Position numbers and translations under genes: made by a program | Notes under the pieces: generated by a model | Databases searched by the model: none | What the model saw: only the letters and a program-made list of their open reading frames with translations | What the model was told of the DNA's origin: nothing | Assembly: GCA_903930085.1 (NCBI GenBank) | Contig: CAIYXD010000251.1 | Span: 1-5,591 of the forward strand | Source: an uncultured Flavobacteriia bacterium | GTDB taxonomy: Bacteria > Bacteroidota > Bacteroidia > Flavobacteriales_D > Crocinitomicaceae | Length of the DNA: 5,591 nt | Reading direction: 5' to 3' | Shown here: positions 1 to 5,457 of the stretch, piece after piece | Position numbering within the stretch: position 1 is the first letter of the stretch | Layout of the letters: every line of letters starts with the position of its first letter

Positions 1-21
1 ATTCGTTCAACTAAGTTATAT

Positions 22-60
22 AAAAAGCACCGCGGTGAATCCCTTCTTTCGCGGTACTTT
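22..60 (-). terminator. Intrinsic terminator of pnp
   Basis: Read on the minus strand, an 11-bp stem (AAAGTACCGCG pairing with CGCGGTGCTTT, one T-G wobble) encloses a loop of about 15 nt and is followed by a T-run (TTTTT, partly inside the stem) and then ATAT. The stem begins 5 nt after the pnp stop codon, which is where a Rho-independent terminator is expected. The plus strand has no T-run after the stem, so it should work only for pnp. The GC-rich core stands out from the AT-rich surroundings. Confidence 0.85.
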
Positions 61-65
61 ATAAA

Positions 66-2210
66 TTATGCTTGAGGAGTTTCCTCTTTTCTTTCTGGTC
101 TTGGAAGCAAGATACGACGAGATAATTTCCATTTTTTCGTTTTTGGATCTTTTCCAACAACTTTAAATTTCAATAGATCTCCTTCGTTGCAAACGTCCTC
201 CATTTTTGCTACTTTCTCCCATGAGAATTCAGAAATATGAATTAGTCCATCTGTTCCAGGAAGAATCTCAACGAAACAACCGAAATCTTTCACAGATTTC
301 ACTTTTCCTTCGTATTCTGCTCCTTCTTCCACTTGTGGAGGGAACGCAATGGATCGAATTCTGCGAACTGCTTCATTCATATCTGTTGCATTGTTGGACA
401 TTACTTGCACACGTCCTTCACCACCTTCTAATTCTTCAATTGTGATAGAAGTATTTGTTTCTTTTTGCATTGCCTGAATGATTTTTCCTCCAGGTCCGAT
501 AATCGCACCAATCATTTCATTTGGCACATTGAATGCTTCAATTCTTGGTGTTTGCGGTTTGAATTCTGCATTCGGCGCAGCAATTGTTTCAATGATTTTA
601 TTCAAAATATGTAAACGTCCACCTCTAGCCTGCTCCAATGCCTGGATCAATACTTCGTATGGCAAACCGTCCACTTTGATATCCATTTGACACGCTGTAA
701 TTCCTTTTGATGTTCCTGTAACTTTAAAGTCCATGTCACCCAAATGATCTTCATCACCCAAAATATCTGACAAAACAGCAAATTTACCACCGTCTGCAAC
801 TAATCCCATTGCAATTCCGGAAACTGGCGCTTTAATCTGCACACCACCATCCATCAAAGCCAATGTTCCAGCACAAACTGTCGCCATGGAAGAAGAACCA
901 TTTGATTCCAAAATATCGGAAACCAAACGAATCGTATACGCATTATCATCTGGTAAAACTGGCTTCAATGCTCTCAATGCCAAGTTACCGTGACCAATTT
1001 CTCTTCGGGAAGTTCCACGTAAAGGTTTCGCTTCACCTGTTGAGAATGGTGGGAAATTATAGTGTAACAAGAATTTCTCTGTTCCATGAAACGTAACGCC
1101 ATCGATCAGTTGCTCATCCATTTTCCCACCCAATGTCAAAGTTGTAAGCGATTGTGTTTCTCCACGCGTAAATACAGCAGAACCGTGAACCATTGGCAAA
1201 TAATTTACCTCAGCCCAGATTGGACGAATTTCATCGAACTTACGACCATCCAAACGGATAGATTCGTTCAACATCACATCTCTAACCGCTTTTTTCTTTA
1301 CTTCACTGAAATAAACCGAAATGAAACCATTCACTGTTGCTAATTCTTCTTCCGTAAAACCTTCTTTTACTTCTGTTTTCACTGCGTTGAACAATTCCGT
1401 TCTTTTTGCTTTATCCGCAAGTCCCATGCGAGCAACTGCCTTACATTTTTCCATTGCCAATTCATAGACTTTCGCTCTCACAGCTTCGTCGTGAATTTCG
1501 TGGCTATATTCTCTTTTTGGATTTGCATTAGGTATTTCAGCAGCTAAATCTAATTGAAACTGGCATTGCTCAATAATCGCAGCGTGTGCAATTTTAATCG
1601 CTTCCACCATTTCCAATTCAGAAATCTCTTGGAATTCACCTTCAATCATGTTTACATCCTTCATGGTACCAGCGACCATCATATCGATATCCACGTGCTT
1701 CATTTGCTCCATTGTAGGATTTACAACCCATTCGCCGCTAACACGACCAACACGAACTTCCGACATAGGACCATTGAATGGAATATTCGAAACTGCAATT
1801 GCAGCAGAAGCAGCCAAACCACACAATGCGTCTGGATTATGAATTCCATCGTACGATAACAACTGAATCATCAATTGTACTTCCGCATGGTAATCGTCTG
1901 GAAAAAGTGGACGAAGTGCTCTATCCACTAAACGCATTACAAGGATTTCAGTTTCGGAAGGACGTGCCTCACGACGGAAAAATCCACCCGGAAAACGTCC
2001 TGCTGCAGAGTATTTCTCTCTGTAATCAACTGTTAATGGAAGAAAATCCACTCCCTCTTTTGCATCAGGAGCAGCTACAACTGTTGCCAACAACATTGTG
2101 TCTCCTAATCTAACTACAACAGACCCATCTGCCTGTTTTGCCAATTTTCCGGTTTCAATGGAAATTTCTTTCCCTCCGGTCATCATTGACTTTCTGATTC
2201 CTATATTCAT
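66..2210 (-). CDS. pnp: Polynucleotide phosphorylase (PNPase)
   Basis: PNPase degrades RNA from the 3' end using phosphate, releasing nucleoside diphosphates, and can run in reverse to add 3' tails. It is a cytoplasmic homotrimer of the RNA-turnover machinery. The 714-residue product is close to the 711 of E. coli and has the full domain order: first RNase PH-like domain (about 10-145, with the FPGGFFRREARPSE stretch at 73-86), an all-helical linker (about 150-300), second RNase PH-like domain (about 320-540), KH domain (about 555-620, GPGG loop at 572-575) and S1 domain (about 628-698). The catalytic core is intact: the NGSSS phosphate-binding stretch at 437-441, and Asp486 and Asp492 within GDEDHLGDMD, at the same numbers as in E. 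coli. The ATG at 2210 gives a family-typical N-terminus; no clear ribosome binding site precedes it, which is usual in Bacteroidota. It lies downstream of rpsO with an intrinsic terminator between them and ends in its own terminator. Confidence 0.98.
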   Translation of the reverse strand: MNIGIRKSMMTGGKEISIETGKLAKQADGSVVVRLGDTMLLATVVAAPDAKEGVDFLPLTVDYREKYSAAGRFPGGFFRREARPSETEILVMRLVDRALRPLFPDDYHAEVQLMIQLLSYDGIHNPDALCGLAASAAIAVSNIPFNGPMSEVRVGRVSGEWVVNPTMEQMKHVDIDMMVAGTMKDVNMIEGEFQEISELEMVEAIKIAHAAIIEQCQFQLDLAAEIPNANPKREYSHEIHDEAVRAKVYELAMEKCKAVARMGLADKAKRTELFNAVKTEVKEGFTEEELATVNGFISVYFSEVKKKAVRDVMLNESIRLDGRKFDEIRPIWAEVNYLPMVHGSAVFTRGETQSLTTLTLGGKMDEQLIDGVTFHGTEKFLLHYNFPPFSTGEAKPLRGTSRREIGHGNLALRALKPVLPDDNAYTIRLVSDILESNGSSSMATVCAGTLALMDGGVQIKAPVSGIAMGLVADGGKFAVLSDILGDEDHLGDMDFKVTGTSKGITACQMDIKVDGLPYEVLIQALEQARGGRLHILNKIIETIAAPNAEFKPQTPRIEAFNVPNEMIGAIIGPGGKIIQAMQKETNTSITIEELEGGEGRVQVMSNNATDMNEAVRRIRSIAFPPQVEEGAEYEGKVKSVKDFGCFVEILPGTDGLIHISEFSWEKVAKMEDVCNEGDLLKFKVVGKDPKTKKWKLSRRILLPRPERKEETPQA

Positions 2211-2236
2211 ATATTTAATTATACATTATTACAAAT

Positions 2237-2253
2237 GCTTTTTTTTCAAAAGC
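2237..2253 (-). repeat. Small inverted repeat in the pnp leader
   Basis: On the minus strand GCTTTT and AAAAGC form a 6-bp stem around the 5-nt loop GAAAA, 26 nt before the pnp start codon. It could be a leader hairpin of the pnp mRNA. In E. coli the pnp leader forms a structure that is cut by RNase III and used for PNPase autocontrol, but this repeat is short, A/T-rich and unlike that structure, so a regulatory role is only a guess. It overlaps TGCTTTTG (2247-2254), a one-mismatch match to the TAnnTTTG -7 element, so the same bases could instead belong to a weak pnp promoter. Confidence 0.3.
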
Positions 2254-2261
2254 AACTTTTT

Positions 2262-2300
2262 AAACAAAAAGGGGACAGTCGAATAAGTTCGAATGTCCCC
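2262..2300 (-). terminator. Intrinsic terminator between rpsO and pnp
   Basis: On the minus strand GGGGACA pairs with TGTCCCC (7 bp); after one T-C mismatch TCGAA pairs with TTCGA (5 bp) around the 4-nt loop CTTA. The stem is followed by TTTTTGTTT. It starts 28 nt after the rpsO stop codon. The plus-strand flank (CCAAATAAAT) has no T-run, so it acts on the leftward transcript only. Its place before pnp suggests that it sets how much rpsO transcription continues into pnp, as the terminator at the same position does in E. coli. Confidence 0.9.
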
Positions 2301-2328
2301 CCAAATAAATAGTGTGTTCGTATAAAGA

Positions 2329-2598
2329 TTAACGACGTAAGCCCAATTCTTTAACGATAGCACGGTATCTTTCAATATCTTTTCTTTTCAAATAGTCTAA
2401 TAAACTTCTACGTTTACCTACTAATAATTGCAAGGAACGTTGTGTTCCAAAATCTTTACGATTCTTTTTCAAGTGCTCTGTCAAGTTCGAAATACGAAAT
2501 GTGAACAATGCAACTTGCGCCTCCGTTGAACCAGTGTTTGTTTCTACACCACCGTGTTTCGTGAAGATTTCTTTTTTAATTTCTGAGTTAATATACAT
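2329..2598 (-). CDS. rpsO: 30S ribosomal protein S15
   Basis: S15 is a primary binding protein of the 30S subunit. It binds the central domain of 16S rRNA and helps form an intersubunit bridge to 23S rRNA. From the ATG at 2598 the product is 89 residues, exactly the length of E. coli S15. It carries NTGSTEAQVALFT (21-33), LTEHLKKNRKDF (39-50), GKRRSLLDYLKRKDIERYRA (61-80) and the typical LGLRR end; His42 and Asp49 match conserved rRNA-contacting positions. The frame is open upstream to a TTG at 2646, which would add 16 residues, but those residues are not like the family and that TTG lies inside the predicted -7 promoter element (2644-2651), so the extension is rejected. The gene is followed by an intrinsic terminator and then pnp. 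It has its own promoter in the hutD-rpsO gap, and its start codon lies in the loop of a potential hairpin that could serve S15 autocontrol (inference). Confidence 0.97.
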   Translation of the reverse strand: MYINSEIKKEIFTKHGGVETNTGSTEAQVALFTFRISNLTEHLKKNRKDFGTQRSLQLLVGKRRSLLDYLKRKDIERYRAIVKELGLRR

Positions 2599-2610
2599 GC
2601 CAATATTACT
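2586..2610 (-). promoter_or_regulatory. Potential hairpin exposing the rpsO start codon in its loop
   Basis: On the minus strand AGTAATAT pairs with ATATTAACT (8 bp, one bulged A) around the 8-nt loop TGGCATGT, which contains the rpsO ATG. In several unrelated bacteria S15 represses its own translation by binding a structure around the start of its mRNA, so the location is suggestive. The stem is almost all A-U and therefore weak, and I cannot show that S15 binds it; chance pairing in AT-rich DNA is a real alternative. Confidence 0.3.
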
Positions 2611-2643
2611 TAAATGATTTTTATGTAGCCGACTTTCGACGTG

Positions 2644-2651
2644 CAAAGATA
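2644..2651 (-). promoter_or_regulatory. Candidate rpsO promoter, -7 element TATCTTTG
   Basis: Read on the minus strand, TATCTTTG is a full match to the Bacteroidota housekeeping -7 consensus TAnnTTTG. It lies 45 nt upstream of the rpsO start codon, leaving a leader of about 35-40 nt. No convincing TTG -33 element is seen about 19 nt further upstream. The hutD stop codon lies 34 nt before it, so rpsO can be transcribed independently of hutD. Confidence 0.65.
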
Positions 2652-2685
2652 ATTAAATTTTCTTGTTCTACTTTTTTATTTGAAA

Positions 2686-3246
2686 TTAAATTTCTTTTTT
2701 CCATTCCACAGTGCAAATCGTGCTATCCATTTCTGCAAAAACAGCAATACTATCCTTTGCAAATACTTCTACTAAATCACCAGTTTGAGCAGTTTGGTTG
2801 CCTATCCGAACTAAACCGCTAAAAACATAAATAAAAAGACCTTTGTCTGTATTAAACGAAATACTTTCACCTGAAACCAGCGTTTTAGCAAACAGATGCG
2901 TTTCCATTCCAGCACGATAGATCACATTAAAGTCAACTGCTTTGCCCCTACTTTTTGTTTGCCATTCCCCAAGAAAGTAATCTTGTTCAAAAGGTACCAT
3001 TTTTTTGGAATGGTGTTCTGCATGTTCTAATTCCAGATTCCCACTTAAAACAAGTAACTTTCGCTCAAAACCCTTTAAGGGTGTAAAGTCAGACGATTCA
3101 ACATCAATCGTTGCCGTGCTGATCCTAAAGTCAAATTGGCGGGAAGTAAAATCTGCATTTTCAGGATAAATATACAGTTGGGTCGTCGTTCCACCTGACC
3201 AATTGGTCGATGTAAGATTTTCCTTGATAAATTTTCGAATTTCCAT
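2686..3246 (-). CDS. HutD/Ves-family cupin protein
   Basis: This 186-residue protein is recognisable as a HutD/Ves family member (Pfam HutD, a two-cupin fold). It has the N-terminal NWSGGTTTQLYIYP stretch (15-28) in place of the usual W-x-N-G-G-G-x-T-x-E-I segment, then FDFRISTATI (38-47, family FxWRxSxAxI), FTPLKGFERKLLVLSGNLEL (54-73, family FSxFPGxxRxLxxLxG) and VDFNVIYRAG (104-113, family DFNVM-R). The C-terminal half (about 130-183) reads as the second cupin repeat, with IYVFSG and a GDLVEV turn. There is no signal peptide or membrane segment, so it should be cytoplasmic. The biochemical role of the family is unsettled: HutD is named for its place in Pseudomonas histidine-utilisation operons and E. 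coli Ves for a cold-linked phenotype. No other hut gene is seen here, so a link to histidine use is not supported. The ATG at 3246 is the only suitable start and lies just after the accD terminator. Confidence 0.85.
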   Translation of the reverse strand: MEIRKFIKENLTSTNWSGGTTTQLYIYPENADFTSRQFDFRISTATIDVESSDFTPLKGFERKLLVLSGNLELEHAEHHSKKMVPFEQDYFLGEWQTKSRGKAVDFNVIYRAGMETHLFAKTLVSGESISFNTDKGLFIYVFSGLVRIGNQTAQTGDLVEVFAKDSIAVFAEMDSTICTVEWKKEI

Positions 3247-3249
3247 AGC

Positions 3250-3276
3250 AAAAAAAGTCCCACTTTTCAGTAGGAC
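3250..3276 (-). terminator. Intrinsic terminator of the fbaA-accD unit
   Basis: On the minus strand GTCCTACT pairs with AGTGGGAC (8 bp, one T-G wobble) around a GAAA tetraloop and is followed by seven T residues. It begins 10 nt after the accD stop codon. GNRA tetraloops stabilise hairpins, so this should be an efficient Rho-independent terminator. Its T-run ends only 3 nt before the hutD start codon, so it also sits where it could limit read-through into hutD. Confidence 0.9.
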
Positions 3277-3285
3277 GATTGTATT

Positions 3286-4131
3286 TTAGTTTTTGAAAAG
3301 TTTCAAGGAAAGCGCTAGTGTTTCTTTGAGTTTGGTGCGTTCCACAATATAATCCAGGAAACCGTGTTCCAAAACAAACTCTGACCGTTGAAAACCTTCC
3401 GGCAAATCTCTTCCTATCGTTTCTTTAACTACCCGAGGCCCTGCAAAAGCAATTAGTGCTTCTGGTTCTGCAATATTAATATCTCCCAACATGGCAAACG
3501 AAGCAGTTACACCACCAGTTGTTGGATCGGTTAAAAATGAAATATACGGAAGTTTTTTTTCTGCAAGTTGTCCAAGTTTACCAGAAACTTTTGCCATTTG
3601 CATCAAGGAATATCCCGCTTCCATCATTCTAGCGCCTCCAGATTTGGAAATAATCATAAAGGGTGCGTTTATTTTTATCGCTTCATCAATTGCGCGGGCA
3701 ATTTTCTCACCCATTACAGCGCCTAATGAACCGCCAATAAATGCGAAATCCATTGCTGCAACAACGAAATCGTTACCATCCAACTTTCCTTTTGCTGTTC
3801 GAATTGCATCCACCAAACCAGTACTTTCTTGTGTGCTTTTTACGCGGTCAACATATTTCTTTGTGTCTTCAAAGTGCAAAGGATCTCCAGAAGTCAATTT
3901 AGCATTCAATTCTGTATATTTTCCACCATCAAATAAGATATTGAAATATTCTTCCGAACCGATTCTTTCGTGGTTCGAACAGCGATCACAAACGTAGGCG
4001 TTCTTCGCAAGATCATCCGCTGTGAAAACCGTTTTACATTTTGAACATTTCATCCATAATCCTTCCGGAGTTTCCTTTTTTTCAGTGGTGGATGTAGTAA
4101 TTCCTTCTTTTTTTCGTGTAAACCAACTCAT
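3286..4131 (-). CDS. accD: Acetyl-CoA carboxylase carboxyltransferase subunit beta
   Basis: AccD pairs with AccA to form the cytoplasmic carboxyltransferase that moves the carboxyl group from carboxybiotin (on AccB) to acetyl-CoA, giving malonyl-CoA for fatty acid synthesis. The 281-residue product has the N-terminal four-cysteine zinc ribbon (Cys29, Cys32, Cys48, Cys51) that separates AccD from related decarboxylase subunits. The crotonase-fold transferase domain follows (about 85-275), with FIGGSLGAVMGEKI (131-144), SGGARMMEAGYSLMQMAK (164-181) and DPTTGGVTASFAMLGDI (202-218). It is slightly shorter than E. coli AccD (304), at the C-terminal end. The ATG at 4131 gives the typical MSWF start. 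It lies 63 nt after fbaA with no terminator between them, so the two are probably cotranscribed; accA is not in the window. Two overlapping potential hairpins precede it. E. coli carboxyltransferase is known to bind its own mRNA through the zinc ribbon, so leader-based control is possible but not shown. Confidence 0.97.
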   Translation of the reverse strand: MSWFTRKKEGITTSTTEKKETPEGLWMKCSKCKTVFTADDLAKNAYVCDRCSNHERIGSEEYFNILFDGGKYTELNAKLTSGDPLHFEDTKKYVDRVKSTQESTGLVDAIRTAKGKLDGNDFVVAAMDFAFIGGSLGAVMGEKIARAIDEAIKINAPFMIISKSGGARMMEAGYSLMQMAKVSGKLGQLAEKKLPYISFLTDPTTGGVTASFAMLGDINIAEPEALIAFAGPRVVKETIGRDLPEGFQRSEFVLEHGFLDYIVERTKLKETLALSLKLFKN

Positions 4132-4148
4132 ACTTTAAATTTTTTAAT

Positions 4149-4183
4149 TCGGGATTTATCCATCGAAATCCGAGATTCCATGG
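4149..4183 (-). promoter_or_regulatory. Two overlapping, mutually exclusive hairpins in the fbaA-accD spacer
   Basis: On the minus strand, hairpin A (4183-4160) pairs CCATGGAATC with GATTTCGATGG (10 bp including one G-T, one bulged G, loop TCG). Hairpin B (4173-4149) pairs TCGGATTT with AAATCCCGA (8 bp, one bulge, 8-nt loop). They share bases 4160-4173 and cannot both form. Neither is followed by a T-run; an A-rich stretch leads to the accD ATG 18 nt on, so these are not terminators. They might be an RNA-processing or translation-control element, or chance. Confidence 0.4.
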
Positions 4184-4194
4184 TGTCCAGAAAA

Positions 4195-5262
4195 TTAGAG
4201 TGTATTAATATTGTTTAAATCCTCAAAAGCTTTTATTAGGCGATCGATGAATGTGATTTCGCCTTCGCGCATCCATTTTCTTGGATCGTAGTATTTTTTA
4301 TTCGGTAATTCTTCTCCTTCCGGATTTCCAATTTGGGTGCGTAGGAAATCTATTTTATTAACCATGTAATCGCGCACACCTTCTGTAAAAGCAAACTGAA
4401 GATCTGTGTCTAAATTCATTTTAATTACGCCATATCCAATCGCCTCGCGAATTTCTTCCACAGTCGAACCCGATCCACCGTGAAAAACGAAGTCCACCGG
4501 ATTTGGTCCTGTATTGAATTTCTTCTGAACGAATTCTTGGGAATTTTTTAGGATTTTAGGCGTTAATTTTACATTTCCAGGTTTGTAAACACCGTGAACA
4601 TTTCCAAACGCTGCTGCAATGGTGAATTTATCGGAAATTTTCAGTAATTCTTCATAAGCAAAAGCTACTTCTGCCGGCTGTGTGTATAATTTAGAACTGT
4701 CAACATCTGTATTATCTACACCATCTTCTTCACCGCCAGTTATTCCAAGTTCAATTTCAAGCGTCATTCCCATTTTACTCATCCTAGCAAGGTATTTCTT
4801 ACAGATTTCAATGTTCTCTGCAATCGGCTCTTCGGATAAATCAATCATGTGTGAACTGAACAATGGTTTGCCAGTTTCCTTGAAGAAAATTTCGCTCGCA
4901 TCCAATAAACCATCAATCCAAGGCAATAATTTCTTCGCGCAATGATCCGTATGCAAAATAACTGTTGCGCCATATACTTTTGCCAACGTATGAATGTGTT
5001 TTGCCCCAGCTATTCCTCCCGCAATCGCAGCTTTTTCATTTTCATTCGACAAACCTTTCCCTGCGATGTAATGCGCTCCGCCATTTGAAAACTGAATGAT
5101 TACTGGCGAATTAATTTTTGCCGCAGCTTCCATAACAGCATTGATTGTATTGGAACCTGTTACATTTATAGCGGGCAATGCAAAACCTTTTTCTTTTGCA
5201 TATTGGAATATCTTTTGAACTTCATCGCCTGTTGCGACACCTGCTTGGATGGAATGATTCAT
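4195..5262 (-). CDS. fbaA: Class II fructose-bisphosphate aldolase (zinc-dependent)
   Basis: The enzyme reversibly cleaves fructose 1,6-bisphosphate into dihydroxyacetone phosphate and glyceraldehyde 3-phosphate in cytoplasmic glycolysis and gluconeogenesis. The 355-residue product is close to E. coli FbaA (359) along its whole length, so it belongs to the type A class II group. Active-site residues, matched to E. coli by a constant offset of 3, are all present: catalytic Asp106 and zinc ligand His107 in HTDHCAKKLLPW (104-115), Glu171 and Glu179 in the LEIELGITGGEEDGVDN stretch (168-184), His223 in GNVHGVYKPGN (220-230) and His261 in VFHGGSGST (259-267), which also binds phosphate. The C-terminal NKKYYDPRKWMREGE and LNNINTL segments are also family-typical. 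The ATG at 5262 is preceded by an A-rich leader of about 20 nt and a TACTTTTG promoter element. accD follows 63 nt downstream, probably in the same transcript. Confidence 0.98.
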   Translation of the reverse strand: MNHSIQAGVATGDEVQKIFQYAKEKGFALPAINVTGSNTINAVMEAAAKINSPVIIQFSNGGAHYIAGKGLSNENEKAAIAGGIAGAKHIHTLAKVYGATVILHTDHCAKKLLPWIDGLLDASEIFFKETGKPLFSSHMIDLSEEPIAENIEICKKYLARMSKMGMTLEIELGITGGEEDGVDNTDVDSSKLYTQPAEVAFAYEELLKISDKFTIAAAFGNVHGVYKPGNVKLTPKILKNSQEFVQKKFNTGPNPVDFVFHGGSGSTVEEIREAIGYGVIKMNLDTDLQFAFTEGVRDYMVNKIDFLRTQIGNPEGEELPNKKYYDPRKWMREGEITFIDRLIKAFEDLNNINTL

Positions 5263-5285
5263 ACTTTTATTTTGTTTTCAATCAG

Positions 5286-5293
5286 CAAAAGTA
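5286..5293 (-). promoter_or_regulatory. Candidate fbaA promoter, -7 element TACTTTTG
   Basis: On the minus strand TACTTTTG matches the Bacteroidota -7 consensus TAnnTTTG. It lies 23 nt before the fbaA ATG, leaving a short A-rich leader of about 15-20 nt. The expected -33 position (about 19-22 nt upstream, near 5312-5316) reads GTGGTTT, only a poor match to TTG, and falls inside the palindrome at 5299-5321. Confidence 0.65.
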
Positions 5294-5298
5294 ATATT

Positions 5299-5321
5299 AA
5301 ATAGGTTGAAACCACCTATTT
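5299..5321. promoter_or_regulatory. Palindrome over the fbaA -33 region, operator-like
   Basis: Perfect 8-bp arms AAATAGGT and ACCTATTT are separated by the 7-nt spacer TGAAACC; the overall 23-bp size suits a dimeric DNA-binding regulator. It covers the -33 region of the candidate fbaA promoter, where binding could block or recruit RNA polymerase, and it lies within the divergent fbaA-helicase spacer. There is no T-run on either side, so it is not a terminator. The regulator is unknown, and no regulator gene is in the window. Confidence 0.45.
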
Positions 5322-5327
5322 CGAAGC

Positions 5328-5349
5328 TACTTTTTGTAATAAAAAAGTA
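5328..5349. repeat. AT-rich inverted repeat in the divergent spacer
   Basis: Perfect 8-bp arms TACTTTTT and AAAAAGTA flank the 6-nt spacer GTAATA, 6 bp away from the palindrome at 5299-5321 on the helicase side. The low base complexity makes chance more likely than for its neighbour. If functional it could be a second protein site or bent DNA upstream of the fbaA promoter. Confidence 0.3.
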
Positions 5350-5393
5350 AAAAAATGATTCCGAATACGCACCGTTAGCTTCTTGAAAATTCG

Positions 5394-5401
5394 TAGTTTT
5401 G
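5394..5401 (+). promoter_or_regulatory. Candidate helicase-gene promoter, -7 element TAGTTTTG
   Basis: TAGTTTTG is a full match to the Bacteroidota -7 consensus TAnnTTTG, 56 nt before the helicase ATG at 5458. The predicted transcript would have a leader of about 50 nt. Upstream, TTA at 5375-5377 (16-nt spacing) is a poor and slightly close -33 candidate. Confidence 0.55.
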
Positions 5402-5457
5402 TAACTGTATGACTTGGTTTTATCTAGTCGACATAAACACTACAAACCGTTTTTTCC

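Noticed and set aside
206..2286. Several open frames of 60-110 codons on the plus strand opposite pnp
   Set aside because: All but the last, which runs slightly into the leader, lie within pnp; their translations are low-complexity or unlike proteins, and none has family motifs.
2599..2646. N-terminal extension of rpsO to a TTG start (105 residues instead of 89)
   Set aside because: The extra 16 residues are not like S15, the ATG at 2598 gives the exact family length, and the TTG falls inside the predicted rpsO -7 promoter element so it would not be on that transcript.
3075..3263. 62-codon minus-strand frame overlapping the start of hutD
   Set aside because: It overlaps the well-supported HutD-family reading frame and its own start codon lies inside the accD terminator; it is a frame shadow.
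3491..3997. 168-codon open frame on the plus strand opposite accD
   Set aside because: It is the antisense of a clearly coding accD region, has no recognisable domain and no promoter evidence, and is explained by the codon composition of accD.
5299..5349. The two inverted repeats as a bidirectional terminator
   Set aside because: They lie between divergent gene starts, where no transcript needs to end, and the first has no T-run on either side.
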